From NCBI GenBank assembly GCA_027563935.2, contig CM050449.1, positions 89,504,371 through 89,568,370 of the forward strand: 64,000 bases of DNA, given 5' to 3'. Every line of letters starts with the position of its first letter. Position 1 is the stretch's first letter. Below the pieces are notes generated by a model. It was not told where the DNA came from, made no database searches, and saw only the letters and a list, made by a program, of their open reading frames with translations. Below, in pieces: positions 45,178 through 58,060 of this stretch. The position numbers and the translations under genes were made by a program. The stretch is from Costus lasius (Eukaryota; Streptophyta; Magnoliopsida; Zingiberales; Costaceae).

Positions 45178-46619
45178 GTAAGTGGTTGCATTAGAACAAA
45201 AGACTAATCAAATTTTGATTTATGCTCATGTTGAAGGACTATCTTTTAATGCTTTAATCTTCCATGAGTTATCCGAACTGCCTTGTATGGATTGATAACA
45301 GTTGTAGTAGATGTCCATTTTTCCATAGTCTGATGCTTATAATTCGTTTTTGAACATATCACATACATCTTGTTTTTCTTTATTTTGTTGATATCTGAAC
45401 AACAATGCTTTTTAAATATTATTTATCATGCAATTGGTGAGTTTCTTTTATCTTACATGATTGATTGGTTGTGTGCTTTGACACCTCAATTAAATTTTAT
45501 TTACATTGTTTATTGAAATTTATCTATATACCATTAACATGATTCCACATACACAAATTGCATCACGTACATTATTCTTTATATTTTGTTGAATCTTTGT
45601 GAGCTCAATAAAGACTAACATGTATATTTGAATGCTTGGTTCATCCATGCATGGTTTAACCCAAATGATTCATAGTTTGACTTTAGTAATTCAATTCTTA
45701 TGTTTCTAGTTTACCTGTAGTAGTATTTAGTTATGGTTGGATGAGAACTGTAATATCACATCCCAGTATTGTTGAACCATTTTTTTTCTCTCTCTTACCA
45801 GCAAGGAAAGTAAAAATTAATTTTTGACTATGAGAAAATCCATAATAAATCTCGAAAGAATGGCAGTCGCAAATAAAAAAAAGGGAAACGCCACCTACAC
45901 AGCAATATAGCAAAAATGGAGATAATCCAAGAGGAGAAACATGAATCGTGGCATCATGACTCATAAGAAAAAAAATAATAGAATAATAAAAGAATAAATC
46001 AAAATTATGGATTATTTCCATATAATCTCACCACAATTAAGGTAATTCCTTGGCCATAAAAAGGAACACTGATCGGCTAAAAAATAAGAAACGAGGAATT
46101 CGGCTATATGCAACAAGGCAAAACAAAAATAGCAATAAAATAAAGTAAAAAAAAAAAGAAAATCAAATCAAATAAGTGACTAAAAAGGGAAGCACAAAAA
46201 AAAGGAAAGCAAAATCAACAAGAGGCGTGAAGAACTAATCAAGGAAATTTAAATTAAATTAAATCAATAAAAATTAAATTAAATCGATGACATTTGATAT
46301 AAAAAAAAGAAAAGGGCTCTTGGCTGAAGGGAGGAAGAGCAGCCAAAAAAAAATTAGGAGGGGAGCGGCGGCTGATAGAAGAAGGATGATCTCTCGGCAA
46401 TCAAAGAAGAGGGGGGAGGAATTGAGAAGAAGAGAAGGAATAGAAGAGAAATTGTGAAGAAGAGAAAAGGAGAAATTGAGGGCGAGGGCTCGGCAATAAA
46501 AAAAAATATAGAGAAGGACAGGTGGGAGGTCTCGGCAGAAGAAAAAAAATATAAGAGAAAGGGAGGTGCGTGAGGCAAATGAAGATAGAGGAGAAGAAAA
46601 AAAAGGAAGCTTTGATAGA

Positions 46620-46920
46620 AAATTATTCCTAGGATTTTATATCCTAGATCGTTCCTAGGATCTTTATATCCCCAAATTATTCTTGGGATTTTTGTCCCCA
46701 AATTATTCCAGGGGTCTTTATATCCCCAAATTATTCTTGGGGTCTTTATATCCCCAAATTATTCTTGGGGTTTTTATATCCCCAAATTATTCTTGGGGTC
46801 TTTATATATCCAAATTATTCCCGGGATTTTTATCCCCAAATTATTCCTAAGATCTTTATATCCCCAAATTATTCTTGGGATTTTATATCCCTAATTTTTT
46901 CCTGGGATCTTTATATTCCC
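46620..46920. repeat. 28-bp tandem array, about 11 copies
   Basis: Unit 'tctttatatccccaaattattcttgggg' with one- or two-base variants. CCCCAA and TTGGGG inside each unit are inverted, so every unit can form a hairpin. Confidence 0.93.
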
Positions 46921-46959
46921 TTATCACGCTGTGTTATTCTGATTTTTAGGACTATGCAA

Positions 46960-47552
46960 AATTGTATCACCGTCTCTTGAAGCCCTGATGATAGACGTAT
47001 GCGTGAAAAGCCGTCGACGTCGAAGCCCTTTTTATTCGCCGATGCCCTTACTCATCGAACTCTACATCTAGCCGTTAGATCAGCATCAAACTTCAGTCAT
47101 ACCCTCTCCTCGAGTGTGCGGGCCGACAGACGAAAGGATCCGGCGATCTGACGGCCATATCGCCGGAATCAAACGAATTTACGTCGAAGACCCTGTTTTC
47201 GCCAGAAGCTTCAATTCGCCATCAATACTTCACCAGACGGTGCCAAACTCCGGCCACAAGTCCCCCTCGACATAGAAGCTACACCCAGAGCTGATTGGCC
47301 GGGGTGTGGTGAGCGGGCGGCGGCGATGAACCCTAATCTTCGAACGTCGCCACCGTAGTCACGGGTAACGAAGAACAGGAATCAACGGTCCAGATCCGCT
47401 CAAACACGTCAACGGTCTAGACGATTCTGATCACTTCGATTCACATCGAACGCTGAGATTAATAAGATTTAATAACTTGAATCTAACGGCTGGGATTCTT
47501 TCATGTAAAATCAACGTTCCAGATTCGAAACATAATCAACGATCGAGATTAC
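46960..47552. other. Repeat-derived sequence between arrays
   Basis: GC-richer stretch with recurring 'aacggtccagat' and 'caacggtc' words that continue on the far side of the Harbinger element (49156 onwards). It is probably part of the same LTR-like unit. No coding frame is credible. Confidence 0.4.
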
Positions 47553-47555
47553 TTA

Positions 47556-49152
47556 GGGTGCGTTTGGGGTGGCTGGAGCTTCTGGCTGGTGGCTGGTCTG
47601 AGTAGAGCTGGTCTAAAAAGCTGAGGCTGTTTGGGTGCATTGGCTGGTCTGATAAGCAACTGTGAGCTGCTGTGCTGTACTTTTCTATTCTATTAAGAAA
47701 ATTTTTTTAATTTATTTTTAAAATTTAAAATTACTTTACATAACAATAAATAATTTTTAGACTATTATATAACTAAATTTAGTTTAAGATGGACAAATTA
47801 AAAAAAATTGCAAGAGGCAAAACCAGTAACATGTAACTTAATTTGCCTATCAATATCAATACCAAAACATGTAACCAATTTATTTGAGTCATATATAGAT
47901 GAAGTAACTTTGAGATATAACCTGGGTAAGCTTAGCTACTGAAATAAAACAAGAGAAGACCAAATATTGGTCAAAGATACAGTCAAACAAGAGATGACCA
48001 CTAATTTGACAAGAAACTAGTTATCATGGTGCTTTGAATTGAATAGATACATGTGAATCCAAATTACTTGCAAACTCATATCTGCATAGGGCTTGCAACA
48101 AATTCTAACAAACTTGAGTAATACTCACAAAATAGACATTGGCCAAACTCCGTTTGGTTATTTGAGGAAGGTCCCCATGATAATTCTATACACATCAATA
48201 TCAAACTATCTCACCCATAATTGGCATGATAAAACTATACACATAAATATCAAACTATCTCACCCATAACCTGGGTAAGCTCAGCTACTGAAATAAAATT
48301 TGATACTCACATATACTTGGGTAAGCTCAGCGAAGCTTCAGTAATCCGGTGGAGCTAGCAGTGGAGCTCGGCGGAGGAAGGTGGAGCTGCGGTGGAGCTC
48401 GGCGGAGGAAGGTGGAGCTGCGGTGGAGCTCGGTGGCAGCTGGAGAGGCTAGCGGTGGCAGCTGGAGCTCGGCTGAGGAAGGTGGATCTGCGGTGGAGCT
48501 CGGTGGCAGCTAGCGGTGGCAGCTGGAGCTCGGCGGAGGAAGGTGGATCAGGAGAGGCTAGCTCGGTGGCAGTTGGAGAGGCTAGCGGTGGAGCGAGCAA
48601 TGGAGCTCGGCGGAGGGAGGTGGAGCTGCGGTGGAGCTCGGCGGCAGCTGGAGAGGCTAGCGGTGGAGTTCGGCAGAGGAAGGTCGAGCTGCGGTGGAGC
48701 TCGGCGGCAGCGGGAGAGCCTAGCGGTGGAGCTCGGTGTAGATCGGCGGAGGAAGGTGCAGCTGCGGTGGAGCTCGGCGGCAGCTGGAGGCGATTGGCGT
48801 CAGCTAGAGGCGGAGGCGAGGTTTATGCTGGTTGGATCTGGAAGATCGGAGCGTGGCGATCGGAGCGGGCGATCGGAGGGGGCGACGATCGGAGCGGGCG
48901 ACGTTCGGAGCTGGCGACGATTGGAGCTGGCAACGATCGGAGGCAAAGACGAAGGAGTGCTGCGAAGACGAAGGAGAAAAAGCTCGCGAGCAGATCCACT
49001 GTAGCCCGGCAGAGCTTTTAATTCTTCAAAAGCTGAGGTGGGACGGCTTCCCGTAAATAGTGGAGAGAAGCTGGGCGCCAAACGGGACGGCTGGCGACTT
49101 TTGGCTGCCCGCAAACGCCAACGCGGGCGGGCAGCGGCCTCCAAACGGGGCC
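47556..49152. mobile_element. PIF/Harbinger-type non-autonomous element, 1597 bp
   Basis: Ends GGGTGCGTTTGGGG and, inverted, GGCCCCGTTTGGAGG, flanked by TTA (47553-47555 and 49153-49155), the target preference of PIF/Harbinger. No transposase is present. The left half is AT-rich and includes two copies of 'acctgggtaagct(c/t)agctactgaaataaaa' (47920 and 48270). The right half holds a GC-rich minisatellite. Confidence 0.75.
48345..48800. repeat. GC-rich minisatellite (GGTGGAGCTCGGCGGAGGAA)
   Basis: Imperfect repeats of 'gcggtggagctcggcggagg' and 'ggtggagctg' with interspersed 'cagctggagaggctag', at least ten copies. The long open frames here (48392-49021, 48516-49004 and the minus strand) are products of this repeat and have no domain. 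Confidence 0.9.
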
Positions 49153-49209
49153 TTAATGCTTAATCGGACGGTCGAGCTCAGTCTAATCTTAAAAATTGAA
49201 ACCAACAGT

Positions 49210-50250
49210 CTTGATCTATTAGAAACAAATCAACAATCCAGATCTGTGTTAAATCCAACGGTCATGATTACTCTACACGAAATCGGACGGCTCTGATCAA
49301 TCCGATTTAATAAATTAAAACCAACGGATCAGATTTATCTATTTAAAATCGAATGGCTCAAATCTAAATTTGACATGAACGGCTAAGAATGTTCTAAGCA
49401 TATCTTGGTCAACCGGTTGACTTATGACATGATCAAGGTGTCGATCCCTACTAAGTCGAACCTAATCTCTCCAAACATAATGTCAGAATTTTGTTCTAAG
49501 ACTCGGATTGATACAAATCCGCAAATTTAAATAAACGGTCATGATAAATCAGATTTAACTCTAAATCTGCGGCTAAGATTGCTCTGAGCATATCTAGGTC
49601 AATCTGACGTTTGACATGATCAAGGTATCGATCCAAATCAAATCAAGCTTGATTTTTTTACATATAATATTGGATTTTCGATCCGAGACTCGGATTGATA
49701 CAGATCCGCAAATTTAAATAAACGGTCGTGATAAATCAGATTTAAATCTAAATCGATGACTGAAATTGATCTGAGTATATCTAGGTCAATTGGTTGACGT
49801 TTGATGTGATCAAAGAGTCGATCCCTACTAAGTCGAACCTGATCTCTCCAAATATGATATCTGATTTTCAATCCGATTTCTGGATTGAAACATATCTATG
49901 AATTTGGATGAATGATCAAGATGAATTTTATCTAAATAATCAATGGCTGATAATGCTCTGGACATATCTAAGTCAATCGGTTGAGATTTGATATGATCAG
50001 GAGTTGATCCCTATTAAATTAAATCTGATCTTTCCAAATATGACGTTGGATTTTCGATTTGAGTCCTAAATTAAATAGATCTATGAATTTAAATTAATGG
50101 CTATAAGAAGATCAGATGATTTTCATCAATATGAGTCAAATAAATATTTATTAATACAATATGGGTATTTATCCATATAAAATTAAGTCTGATCTTCCCA
50201 AATACGGTCTTGGATTTTAGATCGAAGATTTAAATTGAAACATATCTTTC
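49210..50250. repeat. About 188-bp tandem repeat, 4 to 5 diverged units
   Basis: The landmark 'catatctaggtcaa' recurs at about 49398, 49588, 49774 and 49962 (spacing 190, 186 and 188 bp). Each unit also contains 'tgatcaaggtgtcgatccctactaag' and 'ggattttcgatccgagactcgg'. Units become more diverged to the right. Nucleosome-length, satellite-like. Confidence 0.85.
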
Positions 50251-50404
50251 AATTCACTCAACCTATTTTGATCAAACTCATCACAATATAATATTGTTTG
50301 GGAGATGAGATGTGTACGTTGATGCTTGTCATCAGGGTGTAGCTCCCCAATATGATATTGTGTATGTGGTGCTCCAAGATAAAATAATTATTCCTCATGA
50401 TAAA

Positions 50405-51060
50405 TCAAATTCAAATGCTCATAAGCCACCAAGGCCGAGCACAAATCAAGATCAAATGCTCACAAGCCACTAAGGCTGAGCACATGTCAAATACAAATGC
50501 TCATAAACCATTAAGGCTGAACACATATGAAATCCAATGCTCACAAGCCATCAAGGCTGAGCACAAATCAAATTCAAATGCTCATAAGTCATCAAGGCCG
50601 AGCACAAATCAGATTTAAATGCTCATAAGCCACTAAGGTTGGGCACAAATCAAATTCAAATGCTCATAAGCCACTAAGGTCAAATACCAATCAAATTCAA
50701 ATGTTCATAAGCCATCAAGGCCGAGCATAAATCAAGTTCACATGCTCATAAGCCACTAAGGCCAAGCACAAACCAAAATGAAATGCTCACAAGCCATTAA
50801 GGCAGAGCATATATGAAGTTCAAATGCTCACAAGTCATTAAGGCTGAGCATATATCAAATTCGATGCTCTTAAGCCATCAAGGCTGAGCACCTTAAATTT
50901 AAAATACTCACAAGTCATTAAGACTGAATATCTCAAGTTCAAATACTCACAAGCCATTATGGCTAAGCAAATATCAAGTTTAAATACTCATAAGCCACCA
51001 AAGCCGAGTACTTTCCAAATCCAAATACTCATAAGCCATCAAGACCGAGTATCTCCGGTT
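50405..51060. repeat. 41-bp minisatellite, 16 copies
   Basis: Unit 'aaatgctcataagccactaa' + 'ggccgagcacaaatcaaattc'. I counted 16 units by eye. Each has TGCTC and GAGCA as inverted arms around the centre. Units degrade towards 51060. Confidence 0.93.
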
Positions 51061-51345
51061 TGAGTGCTTCAAAATTTAAGCCATGTATTGATATGAAATT
51101 TATAAAATATTTTGTCCTCCAATTTGTCGAGTGCTATTTACTTATATAGAACTGTTAATCAAAGGTACCATAATTTTAGAGGTAATTAACAATAAGTGCT
51201 TGCGCTCATTGGAAGCCAGAACACATTAAACAAAAAGTCTTATAATTTATAAGGTGAATTTAAAAAGGTCAAATCATATTAATAAACATGACCAAAAATG
51301 ACCATACAAGTATATATTGGAAATCGTATGTACTGCTAATATGGG

Positions 51346-51371
51346 TATATATATATATATATATATATATA
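51346..51371. repeat. (TA)13 microsatellite
   Basis: Uninterrupted TA run next to a fragment of the 'tatgtcaatgatactaaccgatacc' repeat family. Confidence 0.9.
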
Positions 51372-52294
51372 TGTCAATGATACTAACCGATACCATTCAT
51401 ATTATGTGCCAATATATTGATTGATATGGACTAGTCCAAATGTCCAATAGTGGATCAGAATAGACTAGTATTTAAAATCTTATATTAGAGATTGATTTTT
51501 ATATTTTTAGTTGCAAGGCTAAAATCCAAACCAAAGCAAAGCACAATAACCAATATAAAAATTAAGCCACAATTAAGAGGACGAGAGTATTATCCATCAT
51601 GTGTCACAATATGTTGCTTTTTGAGGGGTATATATATAGGAAAACAAATCTGTACCCTCAGAAGACAGAACTGAATGGTTCAAAAAAGAGATGTAGACTA
51701 TCACATTATAGAATTAAAGTATAGACGTAAATTGTTTTAATTGCTTTTGCACATAAAAACGTAAAGATGAAGAAAATCTTTTCACCCTAAAAAAGATGAA
51801 AAAATAGAGTCTAACGGTCTTTCATAAACTGTAGCCAAATGAGATTGAAATAATTTATAAGAGTTTGAATCATAAGTTGTCTAGGACCATAAACATTAAA
51901 ATAAATAATATAAAGTAGGAAAAGAACAGTTTCGATCAGATGTTCTGAGCTTTCTATATTCAGTAGAATCATCGGTTGATTCTACAAACACAACACCCCA
52001 ATGGGATAATAAATTAAAAAGTTCACTGTAATTCTTGGTTTCCATATGCATCATATATCAAAGTATATCCCAATTCATTCCAAATTTATTCCCAAATTCA
52101 GATTTATTCAATGTGTCAAATATTTTTTTCTCCCCTTAGGAACATTAATCCTGGTTCTTTCCTCTTTAATGGTCATTGTACCATAGAAATATATATTTTC
52201 TATTGCATGAAAATGATTGACTTTAGTAGAATCTTTTCCTATTTGTTTTAGTATGTTATAATAATCTTAATAGTGTTGTTAATCTTGGTCATAT

Positions 52295-53345
52295 TAGTAT
52301 ATCAATCATGTTTGGTACAAACATCTAAAGTGTACCAATATATGGTAAACTAGTGCTTAATTGAACTAAAGGTTCTTGTATTGGTTCAAGCTCGGACTAC
52401 CATGTACTAGGCTTGATATGGACTGAGGTTAAAACTACTATCTTAACTTTAAGATGCTTGTTGTCTTTATGAGGATATGATGAATACAATCTTGATTGTA
52501 TTGGTCACAACTTATCTAATATTAGTGCTTACGTGCACTTGATATTCTTATCATTAGTGGATGACTTTTCATATCCATCTTTGTTCTCTCTTAGAATCTT
52601 GTTACTTCATGATTATCATCCCCACCAAAAGGCATACATGGTAATTCTTTCTATAACATCTTATTGGTGGTTGTTTGTATTTTGAGGCCCTATTTAAGTT
52701 TTGCATTAGATATTATGTCATCTCTAACACTCCTAGGGAAGTTTGTACGAGCTCTTACATTTACTTTATTATTCTTAGTCCAACACCATTCCCTGCTTGA
52801 TGCAACCAAAGTTATTAGGATTGAGATCTTACCTAAAATTAAAGGAGAGTAAAATAAAAACATAAATGATTATAAAATCTATTAAATCATTTTTAAATAT
52901 ATATTTTTTAAAATGAACTTTTATATTAAGAATAGCACAAATATGAAAAATGATCAATATCTATCAAGTATCATGACACCAATTGTCATGCAAAATATTA
53001 GTAATTCTTTAATTTACTCTATCTTTTCAAACATTTACATGCAACAAATCTAAAATGGAAATCAAATTAGATAACCAAAAGTTAAAAGCAACTATTTTAC
53101 TTCTAACTAAATTAGATTACGAATTAGTAAATATAAAGTCGAATTTTAAGAACCAGTCCGATTGGTATGTGTTAGGCGAGCCTATTTTAGTACACGATAT
53201 AGAGTTAGTATCGGTCTAGTACCATATATGTCCATATAAAGTTACATATGTATATAATATAATTTGAGTTATATCAACCAATACTGACATATGCAAGTCT
53301 AACATTGAACTAGTACACCAGTTTAGCTCGAAAATAAAACCTTGT
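52295..53345. repeat. Scattered fragments of the 'ctagtacca' repeat family
   Basis: Pieces at 52300-52440 ('tgtttggtacaaacatc ... gcttgatatggactgaggttaaaac') and 53150-53345 ('aagaaccagtccgattggtatg ... tcggtctagtacc ... gtctaacattgaactagtac') resemble 42262-42530. Further pieces lie at 51380-51480 and 62405-62490. The rest of 51150-55370 shows no recognisable feature. Confidence 0.4.
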
Positions 53346-55497
53346 GATGAAGTATCACAAGATTCACAAGTTTACATCCAACAATATTACAATAGTTCAA
53401 AGTCACAAGTCCAAGCATCAAATGATTAAAATACAACTCTAGACAATTAAGTCCTAAAATAAGTTACCAATGGATTCATCATCTTTTTCCTGTTCATCAC
53501 TTCTCTTTTTCTGTTTTATCTTATCCGGAGACATCATCAAAAGACTCACTTCATCAGACTCATTGATGTCTTCCAGAATTTGCACTTTCTTTATCCATAC
53601 TAAGAATGACAAGCCATTCCTTCTTCAATCAATTTGAATTTTCAAATTATTTCTAAGAGAATTTGTGAACAGTAATAATCTCAAATAATCTGCTCTTGTT
53701 GCTCTTATCATTTCATATTATGCTTTATAAAATCCAAATCATTCCTCTTTTGGTGCAAACAAAATCTTCTTTTTGAAAAAACTTGAAATTGAAAAAGAAG
53801 AATAAGTTAGATTGGTAAAAAATATTCGATATAAAATAAAATTAAATGCATACTAACATATTCGAATGAGCATAGTTTCTTTCATACTCTAAAGAACTAT
53901 AAGTTAAAGTATATATGACTAGCAAATCTCCATACCATCCATACCAGGTAATCCCTTGACATCATTCAAATCCACAAATTGCATACCTCAAAGTTATAAT
54001 CATTCTTATCAAGCAATTTATCTAGCTTTTCTTTTAACATAAGCATTAAGCTTATAACTAAAACTACAGCAAAAATGAATATTTAGATAATAACTTGTAG
54101 GATGCAATAATTGTACATTACATCTCTCATCAGTAACTTGCCAAATTGACTCATATGTATAAAAAAGTAAAAGAACATAAAATTCATGTTTATAAGTAAA
54201 AGAAATTTATAATTTTAGAATTAAAACAAAGGAGAAACATGGTAAAAATTATGCATAGGGCCTATATATAGAGGCCTAGGTACAAACTTAATATTTCTAA
54301 TCATTAAGTACTACATAAGTGACTACCTAATTTGCTACTTTTCAATACCATTCTTTCTCATAATACATTTTCCATATTATATAATTTCTAATAAATAAAA
54401 AAATAAGGATATAATATTATCTTTTATCTTTTCGCAACACTTAAATCAATTAATATCACAATCTCTCTTCAAAAATGAATCATATAGCTAGTTTTTCATC
54501 TAAATCTAACCATACGAAGTACTTTAATGATAGTAAGGGGCACTACAATATCCTTCTAACATCTTTCTAGGACTAGTTGTCAAACCCCTCCTTTAAAAAA
54601 ATGCTTGAAAAGAAAATTTGCTCTGACTTCCATTAAGTTGACGTAGTCATTAATGCACTCTTCACATCATTTTAAGGGGCCCATCCCAAATTGAGAATGC
54701 AGTATCAAATCAAATAATAACTAGTCATATATAAATAAATGTGGAAATTTTTTATACATTTAGCAATAGATGTATCCTCAACTTATTCAAAAGAATTAAA
54801 TTAAGGCAATGTGCATCATTAGGCGCTCAAAATAAATATTTTCTTTTCTCCATCAACATTTCTCCAATTACCTTATAGTTTGAAGCAAGGTTGTTAGGAT
54901 TGAGATTCTACTTGGAATAGTAAAGTAAAGGCTTCATAGGATTAGATCATAAAATCATAAGATCCTACCAAAAGTCAAAAAATATATTCATGTATTAAGA
55001 AAAATATGAACATTACAATAAAAATAAATAACAATACCTATCCCTAGTAAGGAACCAAATATTTTACAATCAAGTAATTAATAAAATTAGATATTTTACA
55101 ATCGTTCACACACAATACATTATATATATATCTCAAAAAAACAAACTATTTTATAATTACCATACCAACTAAAATGGATTATCAAATATCAAGGTATGAA
55201 TCTTAAAGACTCAAAACTCAAATCGAGTTAGGGGCAGAACAAGCACAGGTGAAGAAAGGCTTTACTCCATTGGCAAGTCAGGGCTCAGGGTCAACTAGAG
55301 CTTGGTCGCCATACTCAAGTCAAGACCAATGTTATCAAATAGCCGCCATAACGCTATGCAGAAGCAGGTTCTAAGTGGGCTACAACCAAATACTCATAGC
55401 ACTCTTAGTGGCACAAGTTATTCGATTCGCCATTGTGAATGCTATGAGTCTATGATGAAGTGAAAATAGCATAGAAGCTTCTGCGGCGAGCAACACA

Positions 55498-55740
55498 AGG
55501 AAGAAGAAGAGATGAGCTTTAGGGAGGAAGTAAGAGAAGTGGAAGAAGAAGGCGGGGAAGAAGGAAGGAAGAAAAGGCAATAATGGAGGAAAGAGGAGAA
55601 GCGAAAGAAGAAGACGTGAGTGGAGGAAGGAGGCGAAGTAGAAGAAGGCATGAGCGAAGGAAGGAGAAGTAGAGATTAGAGAAAGAAGGTGCACTCGAAG
55701 GAGGAGAAAGGAAGGAAGCAGGCAAGCCAAGGTAGACATG
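55498..55740. repeat. Purine-rich GAA/GGA tract
   Basis: About 240 bp of nearly pure purine ('gaagaagaggaag' type) on the plus strand. It creates three overlapping Ser/Leu/Phe-rich open frames on the minus strand that are composition effects. Upstream 55320-55440 shows 'atagc' repeats resembling a transposon end. Confidence 0.75.
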
Positions 55741-56169
55741 TTTGTGGAGGCAGACTCGTCAGCAGAGGCAAATGCATGGATGCACGGTTGAGTCTACACA
55801 TTGCGTTTTTTGTATTTTTTTTAAATAAAAAATAAGGGAACTGAAGAGTTGAGCAAATGCGTAGAGAAGTTGAAGAAAGTGTGTTGAGTATTGTTCACTT
55901 GACCTATTACTTGACGCCTTGACCTCCTCCCAGAAATTATTTTCAGCTTACTATTGCCTCCGGTAATCCCGTGAGTCCCTGGTGTGTTAAGTAAAATTAG
56001 TATCATTTTTTATTTCCATTTAATCTTTCTCAATTTCACTTATTTTTCTTTTTTGTTTTCTCAATTTCACTTACTTTTTTTTTCTTTTTTGTTTCTTTCT
56101 TCACTTGTATACCATATTCCCCATTCTAAACATTCTCTAAGTTTTCTTTCAAATGATTTTTTTCGTGGT

Positions 56170-58060
56170 ATGGCATGTGAGAAATCTTTAAATCCTTCAA
56201 AAGTTATTGCTATAGGTTTGACCCCAAATGAAAATATTGTCAATCAGCATAAGGGAATGATACCAATATTTGTTTTGCAATTTTTGGGGAAAGATCACAA
56301 AGGGTGGAATTACCTTATCCAAAGAATACTTAGCCAGGAAAGAAAAGTAATATTGTAGCTTGCATTGAAAACCCAAAAGAGGCCAAAAAAGAATTATAGA
56401 GATATTTAAAGGATAAGAAAAAGCAACATAGTGAAGTGTTTTAAAGGGAAATGATCCAAAATGATCTTGATAAATTTGGTGCTATAGGTTTGAGCCCAAA
56501 TGAAAATATTGTCAATCAGCATAAGGGAATGATACCAATATTTGTTTTGCAATTTTTGGGGAAAGATCACAAAGGGTGGAATTACCTGATCCAAAGAATA
56601 CTTAGCCAGGAAAGAAAAGTAATATTGTAGCTTGCACTGAAAACCCAGAAGAGGCCAAAAAAGAATTATAGAGATATTTAAAGGATAAAAAAAAGCAACA
56701 TAGTGAAGCATTTTAAAGGGAAATGATCCAAAATGATCTTGATAAATTTGGTGATAGTGATTAAGAACATACTCAGAGATTGAAGGGTTTAGAGAGATAG
56801 TGCGATTGAAGAGTTTAGAGACATAGTGCCTAATACTACTTATGGAAAGAAGGGTGCTTCTAAGGGCCCTATTGCTCTCTATTTTGCAAGACCTAAAACT
56901 ACAATTGAGAAAAAAAAAACAAAAAATTAAGGCAATCAAACATAAGGGAGACATGGGAAAAGGAAGCTACTACAAAAGTTCATCAATACATAGCTTGATT
57001 TTGGTATCGAGCTAGCTTGTCATTCAATGTGATTAAGTTAAGTTACAAAGCTTTCATGACATGCTTTCACTATTGGAAGCTTTGGATCAAATTTGAAGCC
57101 TCCGTTTTATCATGATATAAGAGTTTCACTCCTCAACAAGGAGTTAGTATACACTGAAGATTTGTTGAATGACCAAAAGGAGCATTGGGGATAGACAGAA
57201 ACAGAGATCTATAGTTAACTTCTTGGTGAATTGTCCTACAAGCATAATGTTCATTAAATCAATTGATATGTTAGATATTACGAAGACTAGTTAGAAAATA
57301 TTTGAGTTACTTGACTCCATTATGCATGAGATTGGGGAAGAAAAGGTTGTCCAAGTTGTAATGTACAATGAAAGCAACTATGTTCTTACTAGTAAATTAT
57401 TAGTAGAAAAAAGTCTACATTTGTATTGGACTCTGCATAAATTTGATGTTCAGAAGACATTGAAAAGCCGCCTCTACCAAAGAAAATAATTCCAAAGGCA
57501 ATATCTCTTATTGACTTCATTTATAATCATTCAAGTACCTTACGTACCTTAAACTTGTTGAGGTAGTACTTTACCAACAAAAGAGAATTGGTGGGGCATG
57601 CAATTACTAGATTTGCGGCATCCTTCCTCATATTGGAATGGATTCATAAGGAAAAAACAAATCTTAGAAAAATGATTACACAAATAACAAATTGTTTAAG
57701 GAGGCCACAGCGTGGGAAGCAATAAGAATTGTACTAATGCTAATTTTTTGAAATAATATAGTGTATACATTTAATGCATGAGCTTTGCCTCGTAAAAATA
57801 AGAAAAAACTAACCATGGTTTATATATAAGAGGCAATGGAGAACACTAAAGAAGTCATTATAAGATCTTTTGAGAACAATGAAAGCAAATACAAGGAGTT
57901 GAACTTGCCAACTTCATCACCATTACATTGCTGCTGGTCACTTTCTAAATATAGAAATTTTCTATAATAATCCCTCAATAAAATTTGATTTTGATGTGAC
58001 AAATGAGTTGTATGCATTGAGAGGTTGGTACTTATTGTAGAGGTGAAATAAAAGTTTCTT
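56170..58060 (+). pseudogene. hAT transposase pseudogene with duplicated N-terminal block
   Basis: In shifted frames the region encodes a plant hAT transposase: N-terminal block (GKDHKGWNYLIQRIL, then 'KKQHSEV..REMIQNDLDKFG'), a DUF659-like segment (ACFHYWKLWIKFEASVL in shifted frames; 'SNGWTDRKQR'-like sequence near 57190-57215, VNCPTSIMFIKSIDMLDITK near 57225-57285, FELLDSIMHEIGEEKVVQVV near 57300-57360), then LYWTLHKF and FIYNHSSTLRTLNLLR near 57420-57560, and a C-terminal part near 57890-58010. Many stops and frameshifts make it dead. The N-terminal 272 bp are tandemly duplicated. It would have bound hAT ends and cut them. Confidence 0.75.
56209..56752 (+). repeat. 272-bp tandem duplication inside the hAT pseudogene
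   Basis: 56209-56480 ('gctataggtttgaccccaaatg...gataaatttggt') is repeated at 56481-56752 with only a handful of differences, among them ccttat/cctgat, gcattga/gcactga, cccaaa/cccaga and agtgtt/agcatt. The high identity shows it is much younger than the pseudogene's other damage. Confidence 0.92.

Larger units (their letters stand above)
45749..51147. mobile_element. Candidate giant solo LTR (chromovirus-like), about 5.4 kb
   Basis: The left edge reads TGTAATATCACATCCC, a start like that of several plant gypsy LTRs, and AGAAC flanks both edges (45744-45748 and 51148-51152). Inside, a purine-rich and TATA-poor region (46300-46620) is followed by three tandem arrays and a Harbinger insertion; without the latter the length is about 3.8 kb. 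The right edge ends ...TTATAT instead of CA, so the boundary is doubtful and the duplicated AGAAC could be chance. Confidence 0.35.

Noticed and set aside
46354..46701. Minus-strand 115-codon Phe/Leu/Ser-rich frame
   Set aside because: Spans purine-rich sequence and the first units of the 28-bp array; composition artefact.
48392..49021. 209-codon Gly/Ser/Trp-rich open frame
   Set aside because: It is produced by the GC-rich minisatellite inside a Harbinger-like element. Overlapping frames are open on both strands and no domain is visible.
50405..51060. CRISPR-like regularly spaced repeat
   Set aside because: The 41-bp units are contiguous with no unique spacers, in plant intron DNA; this is a minisatellite.
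55380..55739. Ser/Leu/Phe-rich minus-strand frames
   Set aside because: Result of the purine-rich tract on the plus strand; three frames overlap and none has a domain.
56406..56954. Minus-strand 182-codon frame
   Set aside because: Antisense shadow of the duplicated hAT N-terminal block; length comes from the tandem duplication.
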